Assembly: GCF_018070465.1 (NCBI RefSeq)
Contig: NZ_JAGPXT010000009.1
Span: 164,348-228,347, forward strand
DNA length: 64,000 nt
Reading direction: 5' to 3'
Origin: Micromonospora sp. C95
GTDB taxonomy: Bacteria > Actinomycetota > Actinomycetes > Mycobacteriales > Micromonosporaceae
Part shown: positions 33,350-41,404 of the stretch, one piece after another
How positions within the stretch are numbered: position 1 is the first letter of the stretch
Layout of the letters: every line of letters starts with the position of its first letter
Position numbers and translations under genes: made by a program
Notes under the pieces: generated by a model
What the model saw: only the letters and a program-made list of their open reading frames with translations
Told to the model about the DNA's origin: nothing
Database searches by the model: none

Positions 33350-34780
33350 ATGGTCATCCGACGGGTGCTGGCACCTCGCATCGACTTCGGGGCGCTGCGC
33401 CGAGAACTGGGTCTGCCTGAGACCTATCCGGAGGCGGCGCAGCGGGAGGCCGACGAGGCAGCCGCGGCAGCGCCCGGGCCGGCCGTCGACCGCACGGACA
33501 TCCCGCTGGTCACGGTCGACCCGCCCGGCTCGCGCGACCTGGACCAGGCGATGCACCTCAGCCGGCGCCCCGGCGGCTACCGGGTGCGGTACGCGATAGC
33601 CGACGTCGCCGCCCACGTGCGCCCGGGCGGGGTGCTGGAGGACGAGACCTGGCGCCGAGGGCAGACGGTCTACCTGCCCGACGGCAACGTGCCGCTGCAT
33701 CCACGCTCCCTCGGCGAGGGCGCGGCGAGCCTGCTGCCCGACGTCGACCGGTCGGCCGTGCTGTGGACCATCGACCTGGACGCCGACGGTGGCACCACCG
33801 CGGTGGTGGTCGAGCGTGCCCTGGTCCGCAGCCGGGCCCAACTGGCGTACCCGCAGGTGCAGGCCGACGCCGACGCGGGCCGGCTACCCGAGCCGATCGC
33901 CCTGCTGCCTGAGGTCGGTGCGCTGCTCACCGCCCGAGGGCTGCGTCGGGGAGCAGTGAACCTGCCGATACCCGAGCAGGACGTGGCGGCCGACGGTGAC
34001 GGTTGGCGGCTGGTGCTGCGGGCACCGGTGCCGATGGAGGAGCACAACGCGCAGATCTCCCTGCTCACCGGGATGGCCGCCGCCGACCTGATGCTGGCCG
34101 GTGGGATCGGCCTGCTGCGGACGATGCCCGCGCCGAAACCCGAGGCGGTGCAGCGGCTGCGGGCCGCCGCCGGCCCGCTGGGCGTGCACTGGCCGGATGA
34201 CGTGGGCGTGGGTGACCTGCTGCTCCGGTTGGATCCGGCCCAGCCCCGGGCCGCCGCGTTCATCGACCAGGCGGCGGAGCTGATGCGCTCGGCCGCGTAC
34301 ACCTCCTTCGACGGCGAGCCGCCCGACCAGCCGGCGCACGGCGGGGTCGCGGCCGCGTACGCCCATGTCACGGCGCCGCTGCGACGACTCGCCGACCGGT
34401 ACGCCACGGAGGTCTGCCTGGCGTTGCACGACGGCCGTGCGGTGCCCGACTGGGCCCGCGCGGCGCTTCCCCGACTGCCGGCGGTGATGGCGGCCACGGA
34501 CCGCGCCGCGTCCGCGGCGAGCCGGGGCGCGATCGACCTGGCCGAGGCGGTGCTGCTGGAGCACCGGGTAGGGGAGACCTTCGACGCCGCCGTGCTCGAC
34601 GTCGACGCGCCGTCGAACGGCAAGGCCCGCCCGGGCCGTCCGCCCGGCGGCACGGTTGCCCTGGACGACCCGCCGGTACGTGCCCGCTGCCTCGGTGAAC
34701 TGCCACTCGGCACCCGGGTCCGGGTCCGACTGGTCGCCGCCGATCCGGCCACCCGCTCGGTCGCCTTCGAACTGGCCTGA
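33350..34780 (+). CDS. RNB-domain ribonuclease (RNase II/R-like, minimal)
   Basis: A 476-residue protein with the RNB exonuclease domain: VTVDPPGSRDLDQAMHLS (about 49-66) corresponds to the metal-binding D-x5-D-x-D motif of RNase II, but the fourth acidic position is Q. VRYAIADVAAHVRPGG, QTVYLPDGNVPLHP and EEHNAQISLLTGMAAADLML also match. Cold-shock and S1 RNA-binding domains of RNase II/R are missing, apart from a short C-terminal OB-like stretch (RVRVRLVAADPATRSVAFELA, given in part). It may be a trimmed 3'-5' exoribonuclease. Confidence 0.88.
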   Translation: MVIRRVLAPRIDFGALRRELGLPETYPEAAQREADEAAAAAPGPAVDRTDIPLVTVDPPGSRDLDQAMHLSRRPGGYRVRYAIADVAAHVRPGGVLEDETWRRGQTVYLPDGNVPLHPRSLGEGAASLLPDVDRSAVLWTIDLDADGGTTAVVVERALVRSRAQLAYPQVQADADAGRLPEPIALLPEVGALLTARGLRRGAVNLPIPEQDVAADGDGWRLVLRAPVPMEEHNAQISLLTGMAAADLMLAGGIGLLRTMPAPKPEAVQRLRAAAGPLGVHWPDDVGVGDLLLRLDPAQPRAAAFIDQAAELMRSAAYTSFDGEPPDQPAHGGVAAAYAHVTAPLRRLADRYATEVCLALHDGRAVPDWARAALPRLPAVMAATDRAASAASRGAIDLAEAVLLEHRVGETFDAAVLDVDAPSNGKARPGRPPGGTVALDDPPVRARCLGELPLGTRVRVRLVAADPATRSVAFELA

Positions 34781-34957
34781 CACTCCGAACTCACGCCGCG
34801 ACCCGGGTCGCCGGTTCGATCGGGCGCCGCGAAGCTGCGTCGGCTGTCGTGCCGCGAGCTGTGTTGTCGGTTGAGCCGGCGCGGCGACCGCCGCAGCGGG
34901 CATTGTCACAGCGTCGGGCGCTGCTGCCGGGCCAGCGGATTTGCGAGGATGACGACC

Positions 34958-35656
34958 ATGGCATACGACCCGAGCACCCTGCCCGACGTTTCCGGGCTCA
35001 CCATCGGCATCATCGGTGGCACCGGCGACCAGGGCCGTGGACTCGCCTATCGGTTCGCCCGGGCGGGTCTGACGGTGCTCATCGGTTCCCGTTCCGCGCA
35101 GCGGGCAGCGGAGTCGGCCGCCGAGATCGCCGCGTTGCCCGGCGTGCCGGCCGGTGGCAGCGTCACCGGCGCCGACAACGACGAGGTGGCCCGGCGCAGC
35201 GACGTGGTGATCATCGCGGTGCCGTGGGACGGGCACGCCGCCACCGTCGGCGCGCTCGCCGAACCGCTCACCGGGAAGATCGTCGTGGACTGCGTCAACC
35301 CGCTCGGCTTCGACAAGCAGGGCCCGTACGCGCTGCCCGTGCCGGAGGGCAGCGCCGTCCAGCAGGCCGCCGCGCTGCTGCCCGACTCCCGGGTCTGCGC
35401 CGCGTTCAACCACGTGAGCGCTCCGCTGCTGGCCGACCCCGAGATCGACCGCATCGAGCTGGACGTGCTTATCTGCACCGAGGAGCGGGAGCTGGTCGGC
35501 ATCGTCGGCGCGCTCGCCGCACACATCCCCGGCATGCGTGGCATCTACGCCGGCCGGCTGCGCAACGCGCACCAGATCGAGGCGTTCACCGCCAACCTGA
35601 TCGCCATCAACAAGCGCTACAAGGCGCACGCGGGCGTCCGCGTCACCGACCTCTGA
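34958..35656 (+). CDS. npdG: NADPH-dependent F420 reductase
   Basis: A 232-residue Rossmann protein. LTIGIIGGTGDQGRGLAYRFA (about 13-33) is the F420:NADP oxidoreductase dinucleotide motif; GSRSAQRAAE binds the NADPH 2'-phosphate, VVIIAVPWDGH follows, and the end has GRLRNAHQIEAFTANLIAINKRYKAHAG. It transfers hydride between F420 and NADP, so the host uses F420. ATG 34958 sits 10 bases after GAGG; ATG 34949 is an alternative. It is not in an obvious operon. Confidence 0.93.
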   Translation: MAYDPSTLPDVSGLTIGIIGGTGDQGRGLAYRFARAGLTVLIGSRSAQRAAESAAEIAALPGVPAGGSVTGADNDEVARRSDVVIIAVPWDGHAATVGALAEPLTGKIVVDCVNPLGFDKQGPYALPVPEGSAVQQAAALLPDSRVCAAFNHVSAPLLADPEIDRIELDVLICTEERELVGIVGALAAHIPGMRGIYAGRLRNAHQIEAFTANLIAINKRYKAHAGVRVTDL

Positions 35657-35719
35657 ACCCGCGCGCCCCGCTCGTCGCCGCCGACGCAACGCCGCCGGGC
35701 CTGCCGGCCATAGTGTGAT

Positions 35720-36292
35720 GTGACGATCCAGATGGAGCCGACCGACCAGGAGTTGTGGTCGGCGGCAGTGGCCGGCGACGAGGTGCGGTTCGCGCTGCTG
35801 TTCGACCGGTATGCGCGGACCGTCTACAACCACGCGTTCCGGCTCACCGGGTCCTGGTCGCTGGCCGAGGATGTCACGCAGTCGGCCTTCCTGGTCGCCT
35901 GGCGCCGTCGCGACGACGCCCGGCTGGTCGACGGCTCGATACTGCCCTGGCTGCTCGTCATCACCACAAACACCGCCCGCGGCGAGACCCGCTCGGCGCG
36001 GCGTTGGCGCGCGCTGCTGCGGCGGATACCGCTTGAGCGCGCTACGGAACGCGACGTCGCTGAGGACGCGGCCGGGCGGGTGGACGATGAGCGACGGATG
36101 CGGCTGATCCTGGCTGCGGTGCGCCGGTTGCCTCGTGCCGAGCGGGAAGCCGTCGCGCTGTGCCTGTGGTCCGGCGTGTCCTACGCCGACGCGGCGGTCG
36201 TGCTGGACATCAGCGAGAGCTCGGTTCGCTCCCGGGTCAGCCGGGCTCGTGCCCGGCTGGCCAGTCAACTTCTCGATGCGGAGGACGAATGA
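35720..36292 (+). CDS. ECF RNA polymerase sigma factor
   Basis: A 190-residue sigma-70 factor with regions 2 and 4 only. Region 2: FDRYARTVYNHAFRLTGSWSLAEDVTQSAFLVAWRR (in part) for -10 recognition. Region 4: VRRLPRAEREAVALCLWSGV and ISESSVRSRVSRARARL, the -35 recognition helix. GTG start 35720. The anti-sigma-like gene overlaps by four bases (ATGA), the usual sigma/anti-sigma pair. Confidence 0.93.
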   Translation: MTIQMEPTDQELWSAAVAGDEVRFALLFDRYARTVYNHAFRLTGSWSLAEDVTQSAFLVAWRRRDDARLVDGSILPWLLVITTNTARGETRSARRWRALLRRIPLERATERDVAEDAAGRVDDERRMRLILAAVRRLPRAEREAVALCLWSGVSYADAAVVLDISESSVRSRVSRARARLASQLLDAEDE

Positions 36293-37110
36293 ACGAGTTG
36301 CTCCGCCCGCCCGCCGAGCGTGACCTGCCGGCCGGGCGGGCGGCTCGGATACGGGCCCGAGTCGTGACGGAGGTGCGGGCGGTGTCGGGCCCTGCGCCGG
36401 TCCGTCGCCGGGTCGCCGTCGCGCTCGTCGCCGCCGCGATGATCGCCACGATCGGAGTGGTCACCTGGCCTGATCCGGATCGGGGGGCTCACTTTCTAGC
36501 CTTCGGGCCGGACGAGCTGTCACCGACGCTGCGGCAGTCCGCCGAGCGGTGCCTGGCCCTCGGTGACGAGCCGGCCCGGGCGTCGGCGACCATCGCCGAT
36601 CTGGCGGTAGCCGTGGAACAGGGCGACCACGCGGCGTTGATGTTCCTCACCGATCAGCACTACGTCGCCTGTGACCTCTGGGATCCACCCCACCAGTCGT
36701 GGTCGGGTGGCACGGCGACCTCCGTTGACGATCCGACCTGGCGGAGAGCCTGGCTGCCCGGCCCGGTGCAGCGGCTCCTGCTCACCCTGACCGACCCCGA
36801 CGATGGCGAGGTGGTGGCGATCGGGCGGGTCAGCGCGCGGGTGCACCGGCTGGTGTTGCAGCAGGCCGATGGCACGATCACGCCGGCCCGGGTCGCAGGA
36901 GGCGCGTTTGGTCTCGTGGGTGAGGGCGTCAGCGAAAACGACGGGGCGGACCTGGTCGCCTACGACGGGGCCGGGGTCGAGATCGACAGGCGACCGCTGT
37001 TCACCCCGTTCGATCTACTCGGTCGCTGCTACGTCGACCCGGCCGGCGCGGTCGTCTACGGCGCCCCCGGTCCCGCGTGCCAGCCCGCCGAGCCGTGGCA
37101 ACGTCAGTGA
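36289..37110 (+). CDS. Putative membrane anti-sigma factor
   Basis: A 273-residue protein. A short basic cytoplasmic segment (1-40: LLRPPAERDLPAGRAARIRARVVTEVRA in part) is followed by one membrane helix (about 44-62) and an about 200-residue extracytoplasmic domain with two to three cysteines (ERCLALG, YVACDLW, GRCYVDP, GPACQP). It has no ZAS zinc motif (HxxxCxxC) near the N-terminus, so it is not a classical ZAS anti-sigma. Translational coupling to the ECF gene and topology support the role. Confidence 0.75.
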   Translation: MNELLRPPAERDLPAGRAARIRARVVTEVRAVSGPAPVRRRVAVALVAAAMIATIGVVTWPDPDRGAHFLAFGPDELSPTLRQSAERCLALGDEPARASATIADLAVAVEQGDHAALMFLTDQHYVACDLWDPPHQSWSGGTATSVDDPTWRRAWLPGPVQRLLLTLTDPDDGEVVAIGRVSARVHRLVLQQADGTITPARVAGGAFGLVGEGVSENDGADLVAYDGAGVEIDRRPLFTPFDLLGRCYVDPAGAVVYGAPGPACQPAEPWQRQ

Positions 37111-37121
37111 CAGCAACGCCC

Positions 37122-37158
37122 TGGTGCCCCTGCCGAACAGGGTTCGGCGGGGGCACCA
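37122..37158. terminator. Bidirectional terminator
   Basis: TGGTGCCCCTGCCGAAC (37122-37138) pairs with GTTCGGCGGGGGCACCA (37142-37158), 17 bp with one G-U, around a very short loop. It lies 12 bp after the anti-sigma gene stop and 45 bp before the stop of the convergent lipoprotein gene. Confidence 0.8.
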
Positions 37159-37202
37159 TCCGGTAATGGAACGCCTCCCGGCTCAGACGGCGGTGCCGGC
37201 GG

Positions 37203-37709
37203 TCAGAAGGTGGCGGTGACTCCGGCCGACTTGCAGGCCTTGCTGAGGGAGGCGCCGGCCTTCTCGAAGGCCGGGTTGTCCGCGGCCGTCGCCGGGTCCG
37301 TGGCGTTGGCGGCCTTGCCGGCCTCCGCGCCGAACTCCTCCAACGCGGCAACCACCTTGCTGTCGCTGGCACCGGTGTCGGCCACCCGGGTCATCTCGTT
37401 CTGCAACCCGGACAGGATCTTCTGGAACAGTGCCGGCGACGGCTCGCTACCGGAACTGACGGCGGCGACGAGATCCTCCCGCATCTTGTCGCTGGCCTGC
37501 TTCGCCGACTCGCAGAGCTGCTTGTCGCTCACCACGTCCGCCGCGTCGGCGGTGGGCGGTGCCGGGGTGGGCGAGGTGGCGGTGGCCGACGGCACGGTGG
37601 CCGACGGCGACGTTCCGGCCGTCGGGGCAGCGTCGTCGCCACCGCAGGCGGCCAACGCCAGCAGCGAGGCGCAGGCCAGGACAGCGAAAGAAGCACGAAT
37701 CCTATTCAC
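37203..37709 (-). CDS. Lipoprotein, unknown function
   Basis: A 168-residue lipoprotein. The signal peptide MNRIRASFAVLACASLLALAAC (in part) ends in the lipobox LAAC, with the lipidated Cys near residue 22. A Thr/Pro/Ser/Ala linker follows (about 28-55). The mature helical domain carries two cysteines (KQLCESAKQAS and LSKACKSAGV) that could form a disulfide. GTG start 37709. No family is recognised. Confidence 0.85.
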   Translation of the reverse strand: MNRIRASFAVLACASLLALAACGGDDAAPTAGTSPSATVPSATATSPTPAPPTADAADVVSDKQLCESAKQASDKMREDLVAAVSSGSEPSPALFQKILSGLQNEMTRVADTGASDSKVVAALEEFGAEAGKAANATDPATAADNPAFEKAGASLSKACKSAGVTATF

Positions 37710-37749
37710 GGGCGAGAACCGTAGCGGCTTTCGGGAAATCCCGCTCGCC

Positions 37750-38520
37750 CTATCCGGCGTCCAGGCGCGGCACCCACCAGTCGCCGAGCAGTTGGCCGAG
37801 CACCAGCACCAGCATGCTGCTCAGGAGCGCGGCGACGAGGCCGAGGACGAAACCGAGGGCGCCGTGGCTGCGCTGGCGCGGGCCGGCGGGCGGGGAGTCG
37901 GCGTACGTCCAGGGACGCTCCCGGGCCAACCACCACAGGAGCCCGAGCCCGAAGGGTACGAGGCAGACCAGCCAGAACCAGAACCATCGCGTACCCTGCA
38001 CCGGCGCGGGACCGGCCAGCAGGACACCGATGATGGCCACGGCGGCGGCGAGGCCCGTTCCAGCGACGAGGTTCCCGAGTGGCTGGAGAGCGGCGCTGCG
38101 GCTGTCCAGGCCCGCTGCCTGCAACCGCTCTGCGATGGCGACCGCGCCAGGGCCGTCGTAGGACCTCTCGTGCACGGTGCCGATGATCGTGACCTGATCG
38201 AAGTAGGTGGTGTCGGTCCACCAGACCCGGCCGTCGGTCGTACGCCAGGCGAACAGGGGGCCGAGCGGGCCGGAGGACTCCAGGTCAGCCGTGCCGAACC
38301 ACGGGGTTCGCCGCTCGGCGTCCCAGCGTTCGCCCCACTGGTGGGCCACCACCCGGCCGGCAGCCACGTCCGCTTCCGCCTGGTCGTAGCTCTGCTGCCG
38401 GGGAGCCGTCCACCAGGCGGTTCCGGCCGCGACCAGCCACAACATGACGATGATGAGCCGGAGCGCCGCCCACCAGCGCCACCTGCGCCCAGCGCCCTCG
38501 GTCCGGGTGTCGTCGATCAT
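37750..38520 (-). CDS. Membrane protein with extracytoplasmic loop
   Basis: A 256-residue protein that I do not recognise. One N-terminal helix (about 18-40, LRLIIVMLWLVAAGTAWWTA) precedes an about 100-residue loop containing AHQWGERWDAERRTP and WWTDTTYFDQVTIIG, somewhat like DUF3592-type proteins. Three helices follow (about 150-172, 180-200 and 222-245). ATG 38520. Its stop lies 40 bp after the GTG start of the lipoprotein gene, on the same strand, so the two may be co-transcribed. Confidence 0.75.
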   Translation of the reverse strand: MIDDTRTEGAGRRWRWWAALRLIIVMLWLVAAGTAWWTAPRQQSYDQAEADVAAGRVVAHQWGERWDAERRTPWFGTADLESSGPLGPLFAWRTTDGRVWWTDTTYFDQVTIIGTVHERSYDGPGAVAIAERLQAAGLDSRSAALQPLGNLVAGTGLAAAVAIIGVLLAGPAPVQGTRWFWFWLVCLVPFGLGLLWWLARERPWTYADSPPAGPRQRSHGALGFVLGLVAALLSSMLVLVLGQLLGDWWVPRLDAG

Positions 38521-38635
38521 GGCCACATCGTCGCAGCGCGCGTCGAGTCGCGACCGGCGCAGAGGCCCGCCGTAGGGATCGGCAGTTGCCGGAGCAGGCC
38601 GGAGTTTGTCGTACGTGTGTTCTATCGTCGGTGGC

Positions 38636-40171
38636 GTGTTGGGGGAGTTGGAGCGGGCGGAGATGGCGACGCGGCCCTGCGTCGACGCCGCTGTGTGGGC
38701 CATGCCGGAGCGCGAGCTGATCGATGCTCTGGATGCCACGCACCGGCTGGAGCAGCGGCTCGCCGCGATGAAGCTGGCGCTGGTGCGTGAGCTGGACGGC
38801 CGTGGGGTGGCGGTGGCGCAGGGCGCGTCGTCCACCACCGTCTGGCTCCGTGACCGGCTCCGGCTCGGCGTGCCGGCGGCCCGCCGGTTGGTCGACCTCG
38901 CTGAGACGCTCGACCGCGAGTCCGACGAGATAACCGCCGCACTCGCCGCCGGCCGGATCGATCTTGAGCAGGTCCGGGTCATCGCCGATGTCGCGGCCAC
39001 GGTTCGAGGTGAGGCGGGCACCGAGGCGGCTGGGTCGGCCGTCGAACTTCTCCTCGGTTGGGCCCGGCAGTTCGATCCGTCCGCCCTGCGCCGACTCGGG
39101 CGCCGGATCCTCGAACACGTGGCACCCGAGGTCGCCGAGGCGGCCACCGGCAGAGCGTTGGAAGTGGAGGCGGCCCGCGCCACACGTGACCGGCAGGTGA
39201 CCCTCTCCGACCTGCGGGATGGACGCACCCGGTTGACGGGCAGCCTCGACGCGGAGACCACGGCACTGTTGCGGGCCGCCATCGAGCCCCTCACCGCACC
39301 CGCCGGCCCGGACGATCCCCGGTCGCCCGGGCAGCGACGCCACGACGCCCTCGGAGACATCTGTCGGCTCGTCCTGGGCAGCGGCGCGTTGCCCGAGCAC
39401 GGCGGCGACACCGCCCAGATCGTCGTCACCACCGGGTATGACGCCCTCACCGGGAGCCTCGGGCCGGGCACGTTGGACAGCGGTCTCACCCTCACGCCCG
39501 CAACGGTGCGTCGGTTGGCCTGTGACGCGGCCGTCCTGCCCGCAGTGCTCGGTGGCGCGGGTCAGGTCCTCGACATGGGTCGGCAACGCCGGCTCATCAC
39601 CGGGCCGCTGCGGCGGGCGCTGGTGCTACGAGATCGGGGCTGCGCCTTCCCGGGCTGCGACCGGCCACCCCGCTGGTGTGAGGGCCATCATCTGCGGCAC
39701 TGGGCCGACGGCGGCGCCACCAGCCTCGCCAACGCGGTGCTGCTCTGTCGCTACCATCACCGGCACGTGCACCAGCACGGCTGGCAGGTCCACCTCGCGG
39801 CCGACGGTCGTCCGGAGTTCATCCCGCCCGCCTGGCTCGACCCCGGTCAGCGTCCCCGTCGCAACCACCTACACCACTCGCCTGCGCCCGGGACGCCGTG
39901 GCCAGCAGACCCAGCGTCCGGCCGGTCGAAGCCGTCACCCTCGATGCCCGACCGGCCCGGCTCGGCCACGCCGGTGCCCACCGCCCCGGCACAGGTGTCC
40001 TGCGTGTCCGCCGGGCCGCGATCGCTTACGCAGGTGCCTGCCGGGCTGCGAGCCCGCCCGGTCGTGACCCGTTCGCCGGCCAGCCGGGACGTGCGACTGC
40101 CGGGCGTGGCGGCACGACAGACCACAACGCACCCGTGCGGTCGACCCGCTCGCCAGAAACGCCCGCCCTGA
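38636..40171 (+). CDS. DUF222 / HNH endonuclease-domain protein
   Basis: A 511-residue protein. An N-terminal DUF222 region (about 10-300, LDATHRLEQRLAAMKLALVREL, VPAARRLVDLAETL) is followed by an HNH nuclease: VLRDRGCAFPGCDRPPRWCEGHHLRHWADGG in part, then LANAVLLCRYHHRHVH (about 330-380), with zinc cysteines and the catalytic His. It belongs to the 13E12-repeat family, found in many copies in actinobacteria and possibly mobile. The GTG at 38636 is supported by the onset of conserved sequence. The C-terminal about 100 residues are low-complexity. Confidence 0.9.
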   Translation: MLGELERAEMATRPCVDAAVWAMPERELIDALDATHRLEQRLAAMKLALVRELDGRGVAVAQGASSTTVWLRDRLRLGVPAARRLVDLAETLDRESDEITAALAAGRIDLEQVRVIADVAATVRGEAGTEAAGSAVELLLGWARQFDPSALRRLGRRILEHVAPEVAEAATGRALEVEAARATRDRQVTLSDLRDGRTRLTGSLDAETTALLRAAIEPLTAPAGPDDPRSPGQRRHDALGDICRLVLGSGALPEHGGDTAQIVVTTGYDALTGSLGPGTLDSGLTLTPATVRRLACDAAVLPAVLGGAGQVLDMGRQRRLITGPLRRALVLRDRGCAFPGCDRPPRWCEGHHLRHWADGGATSLANAVLLCRYHHRHVHQHGWQVHLAADGRPEFIPPAWLDPGQRPRRNHLHHSPAPGTPWPADPASGRSKPSPSMPDRPGSATPVPTAPAQVSCVSAGPRSLTQVPAGLRARPVVTRSPASRDVRLPGVAARQTTTHPCGRPARQKRPP

Positions 40172-40180
40172 CCGTCCAAA

Positions 40181-40275
40181 CCGTTGCTGACCTCCAGCCG
40201 TTGCTGCGCCCGAACCGTTGCTGCGCCCGAGCCGTTGCTGACGTCCCAGCCGTTACTGACGTCGAGCCGTAGCGG
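40181..40275. repeat. 17-bp tandem repeat after the HNH gene
   Basis: Units beginning CCGTTGCTG start at 40181, 40198, 40215, 40232, 40250 and 40267 (periods 17,17,17,18,17). They vary in the second half (ACCTCCAG, CGCCCGAA, CGCCCGAG, ACGTCCCAG). The array starts ten bases after the stop of the HNH gene. Confidence 0.8.
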
Positions 40276-40360
40276 TGTGCCTGCCCTACGGGTGCTCGTT
40301 GCTGCCGCTGCGGCGTCGGCGATGACCGGCTGCCGGCGGTCGGGCCGGGCGTGGCGTGGC

Positions 40361-40406
40361 GATGGCAGCCCGGCCGTCATCGAGGGGCGGCGGCCGGGCT
40401 GCCATC
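40361..40406. terminator. Perfect 16-bp hairpin between HNH and panB
   Basis: GATGGCAGCCCGGCCG (40361-40376) and its exact complement (40391-40406) flank a 14-base loop. It lies 14 bp after the panB stop (minus strand), so it may terminate panB and the convergent HNH transcript. No T run follows. Confidence 0.75.
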
Positions 40407-40420
40407 CGTAGGCGGGACGG

Positions 40421-41263
40421 TCAGAAGGTGTGGTCGGCGGCGGGGAACTGGCCGGAGCGGACCTCGTCGGCGAAGCGGCGGGTGGCCTCGTCGAGCGTGT
40501 CGGCCAGGGCTGCGTAGCGCTTCACGAAGCGTGGTGCCTTGCCCGTGCGCAGGCCGGCCATGTCCTGCCAGACCAGCACCTGGGCGTCGGTGTCCGGGCC
40601 GGCGCCGATACCCACCGTGGGGATCGGCAGCTCGGCGGTGACCCGCTTGGCGACGTCGCCGGGCACCATTTCGAGCACCACCGCGAAGGCGCCCGCCGCG
40701 GTGACCGCCCGCGCGTCGGCCAGTACCTCGTCGGCGGTCTCGCCACGGCCCTGCACCCGGTAGCCGCCGATGGTGTGCTCACGCTGCGGGGTGAAGCCGA
40801 TGTGCGCCATCACCGGTATGCCGGCACCGACGATCGCCTCGATCTGCGCCGCGCAGCGCCGGCCGCCCTCCAGCTTCACGGCGTGACAGCCGCCCTCCTT
40901 CATGAACCGGACGGCGGTACGCAGCGCCTGGGTCGGGCCCTCCTCGTACGAGCCGAAGGGCAGGTCACCGACGACCAGGGTCTGCCGGGTGGCCCGGACG
41001 ACCGCCCGTACCAGCGGCAGCAGTTCCTCGGCGGTCACCGGCAGGGTCGTCTCGTAGCCGAACACGTTGTTCGCCGCCGAGTCGCCCACCAGCAGCACCG
41101 GTATCCCGGCGGCGTCGAAGATCGAGGCCGTGTACTGGTCGTACGAGGTGAGCATCGACCATTTCTCGCCGCGCTCCTTGGCGGCGAGCAGGTCGCGGGT
41201 GCGCACCCGACGGGTGGCCGGGCCGCCGTAGAGGGCGGTCACCTCGGCCGGAGTGGATTCCAC
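40421..41263 (-). CDS. panB: 3-methyl-2-oxobutanoate hydroxymethyltransferase
   Basis: A 280-residue TIM-barrel enzyme of pantothenate synthesis: ketopantoate from 2-oxoisovalerate with methylene-THF. Landmarks: [38 protein letters not shown] (metal-binding Asp), [26 protein letters not shown] and [20 protein letters not shown]. The GTG at 41263 follows AGGAGAACATC. The upstream stretch in the same frame is not conserved. panD and panC are not in the window. Confidence 0.97.
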   Translation of the reverse strand: MESTPAEVTALYGGPATRRVRTRDLLAAKERGEKWSMLTSYDQYTASIFDAAGIPVLLVGDSAANNVFGYETTLPVTAEELLPLVRAVVRATRQTLVVGDLPFGSYEEGPTQALRTAVRFMKEGGCHAVKLEGGRRCAAQIEAIVGAGIPVMAHIGFTPQREHTIGGYRVQGRGETADEVLADARAVTAAGAFAVVLEMVPGDVAKRVTAELPIPTVGIGAGPDTDAQVLVWQDMAGLRTGKAPRFVKRYAALADTLDEATRRFADEVRSGQFPAADHTF

Positions 41264-41404
41264 GATGTTCTCCTTCCTCGAGGCCGCGTACGCGGTCCCC
41301 GGGTTCTGCCGCGATCGTCCCACCGTGCGGGCGGTCGACGGCAGGGCGCAGTGGAGGATGTCACTCCGGCCCGGCGTCACGAGCCAGCCGCTCGTGACGC
41401 CCGG

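Noticed and set aside
40181..40275. CRISPR array
   Set aside because: Units are 17 bp and contiguous, without spacers of constant length, and there are no cas genes.
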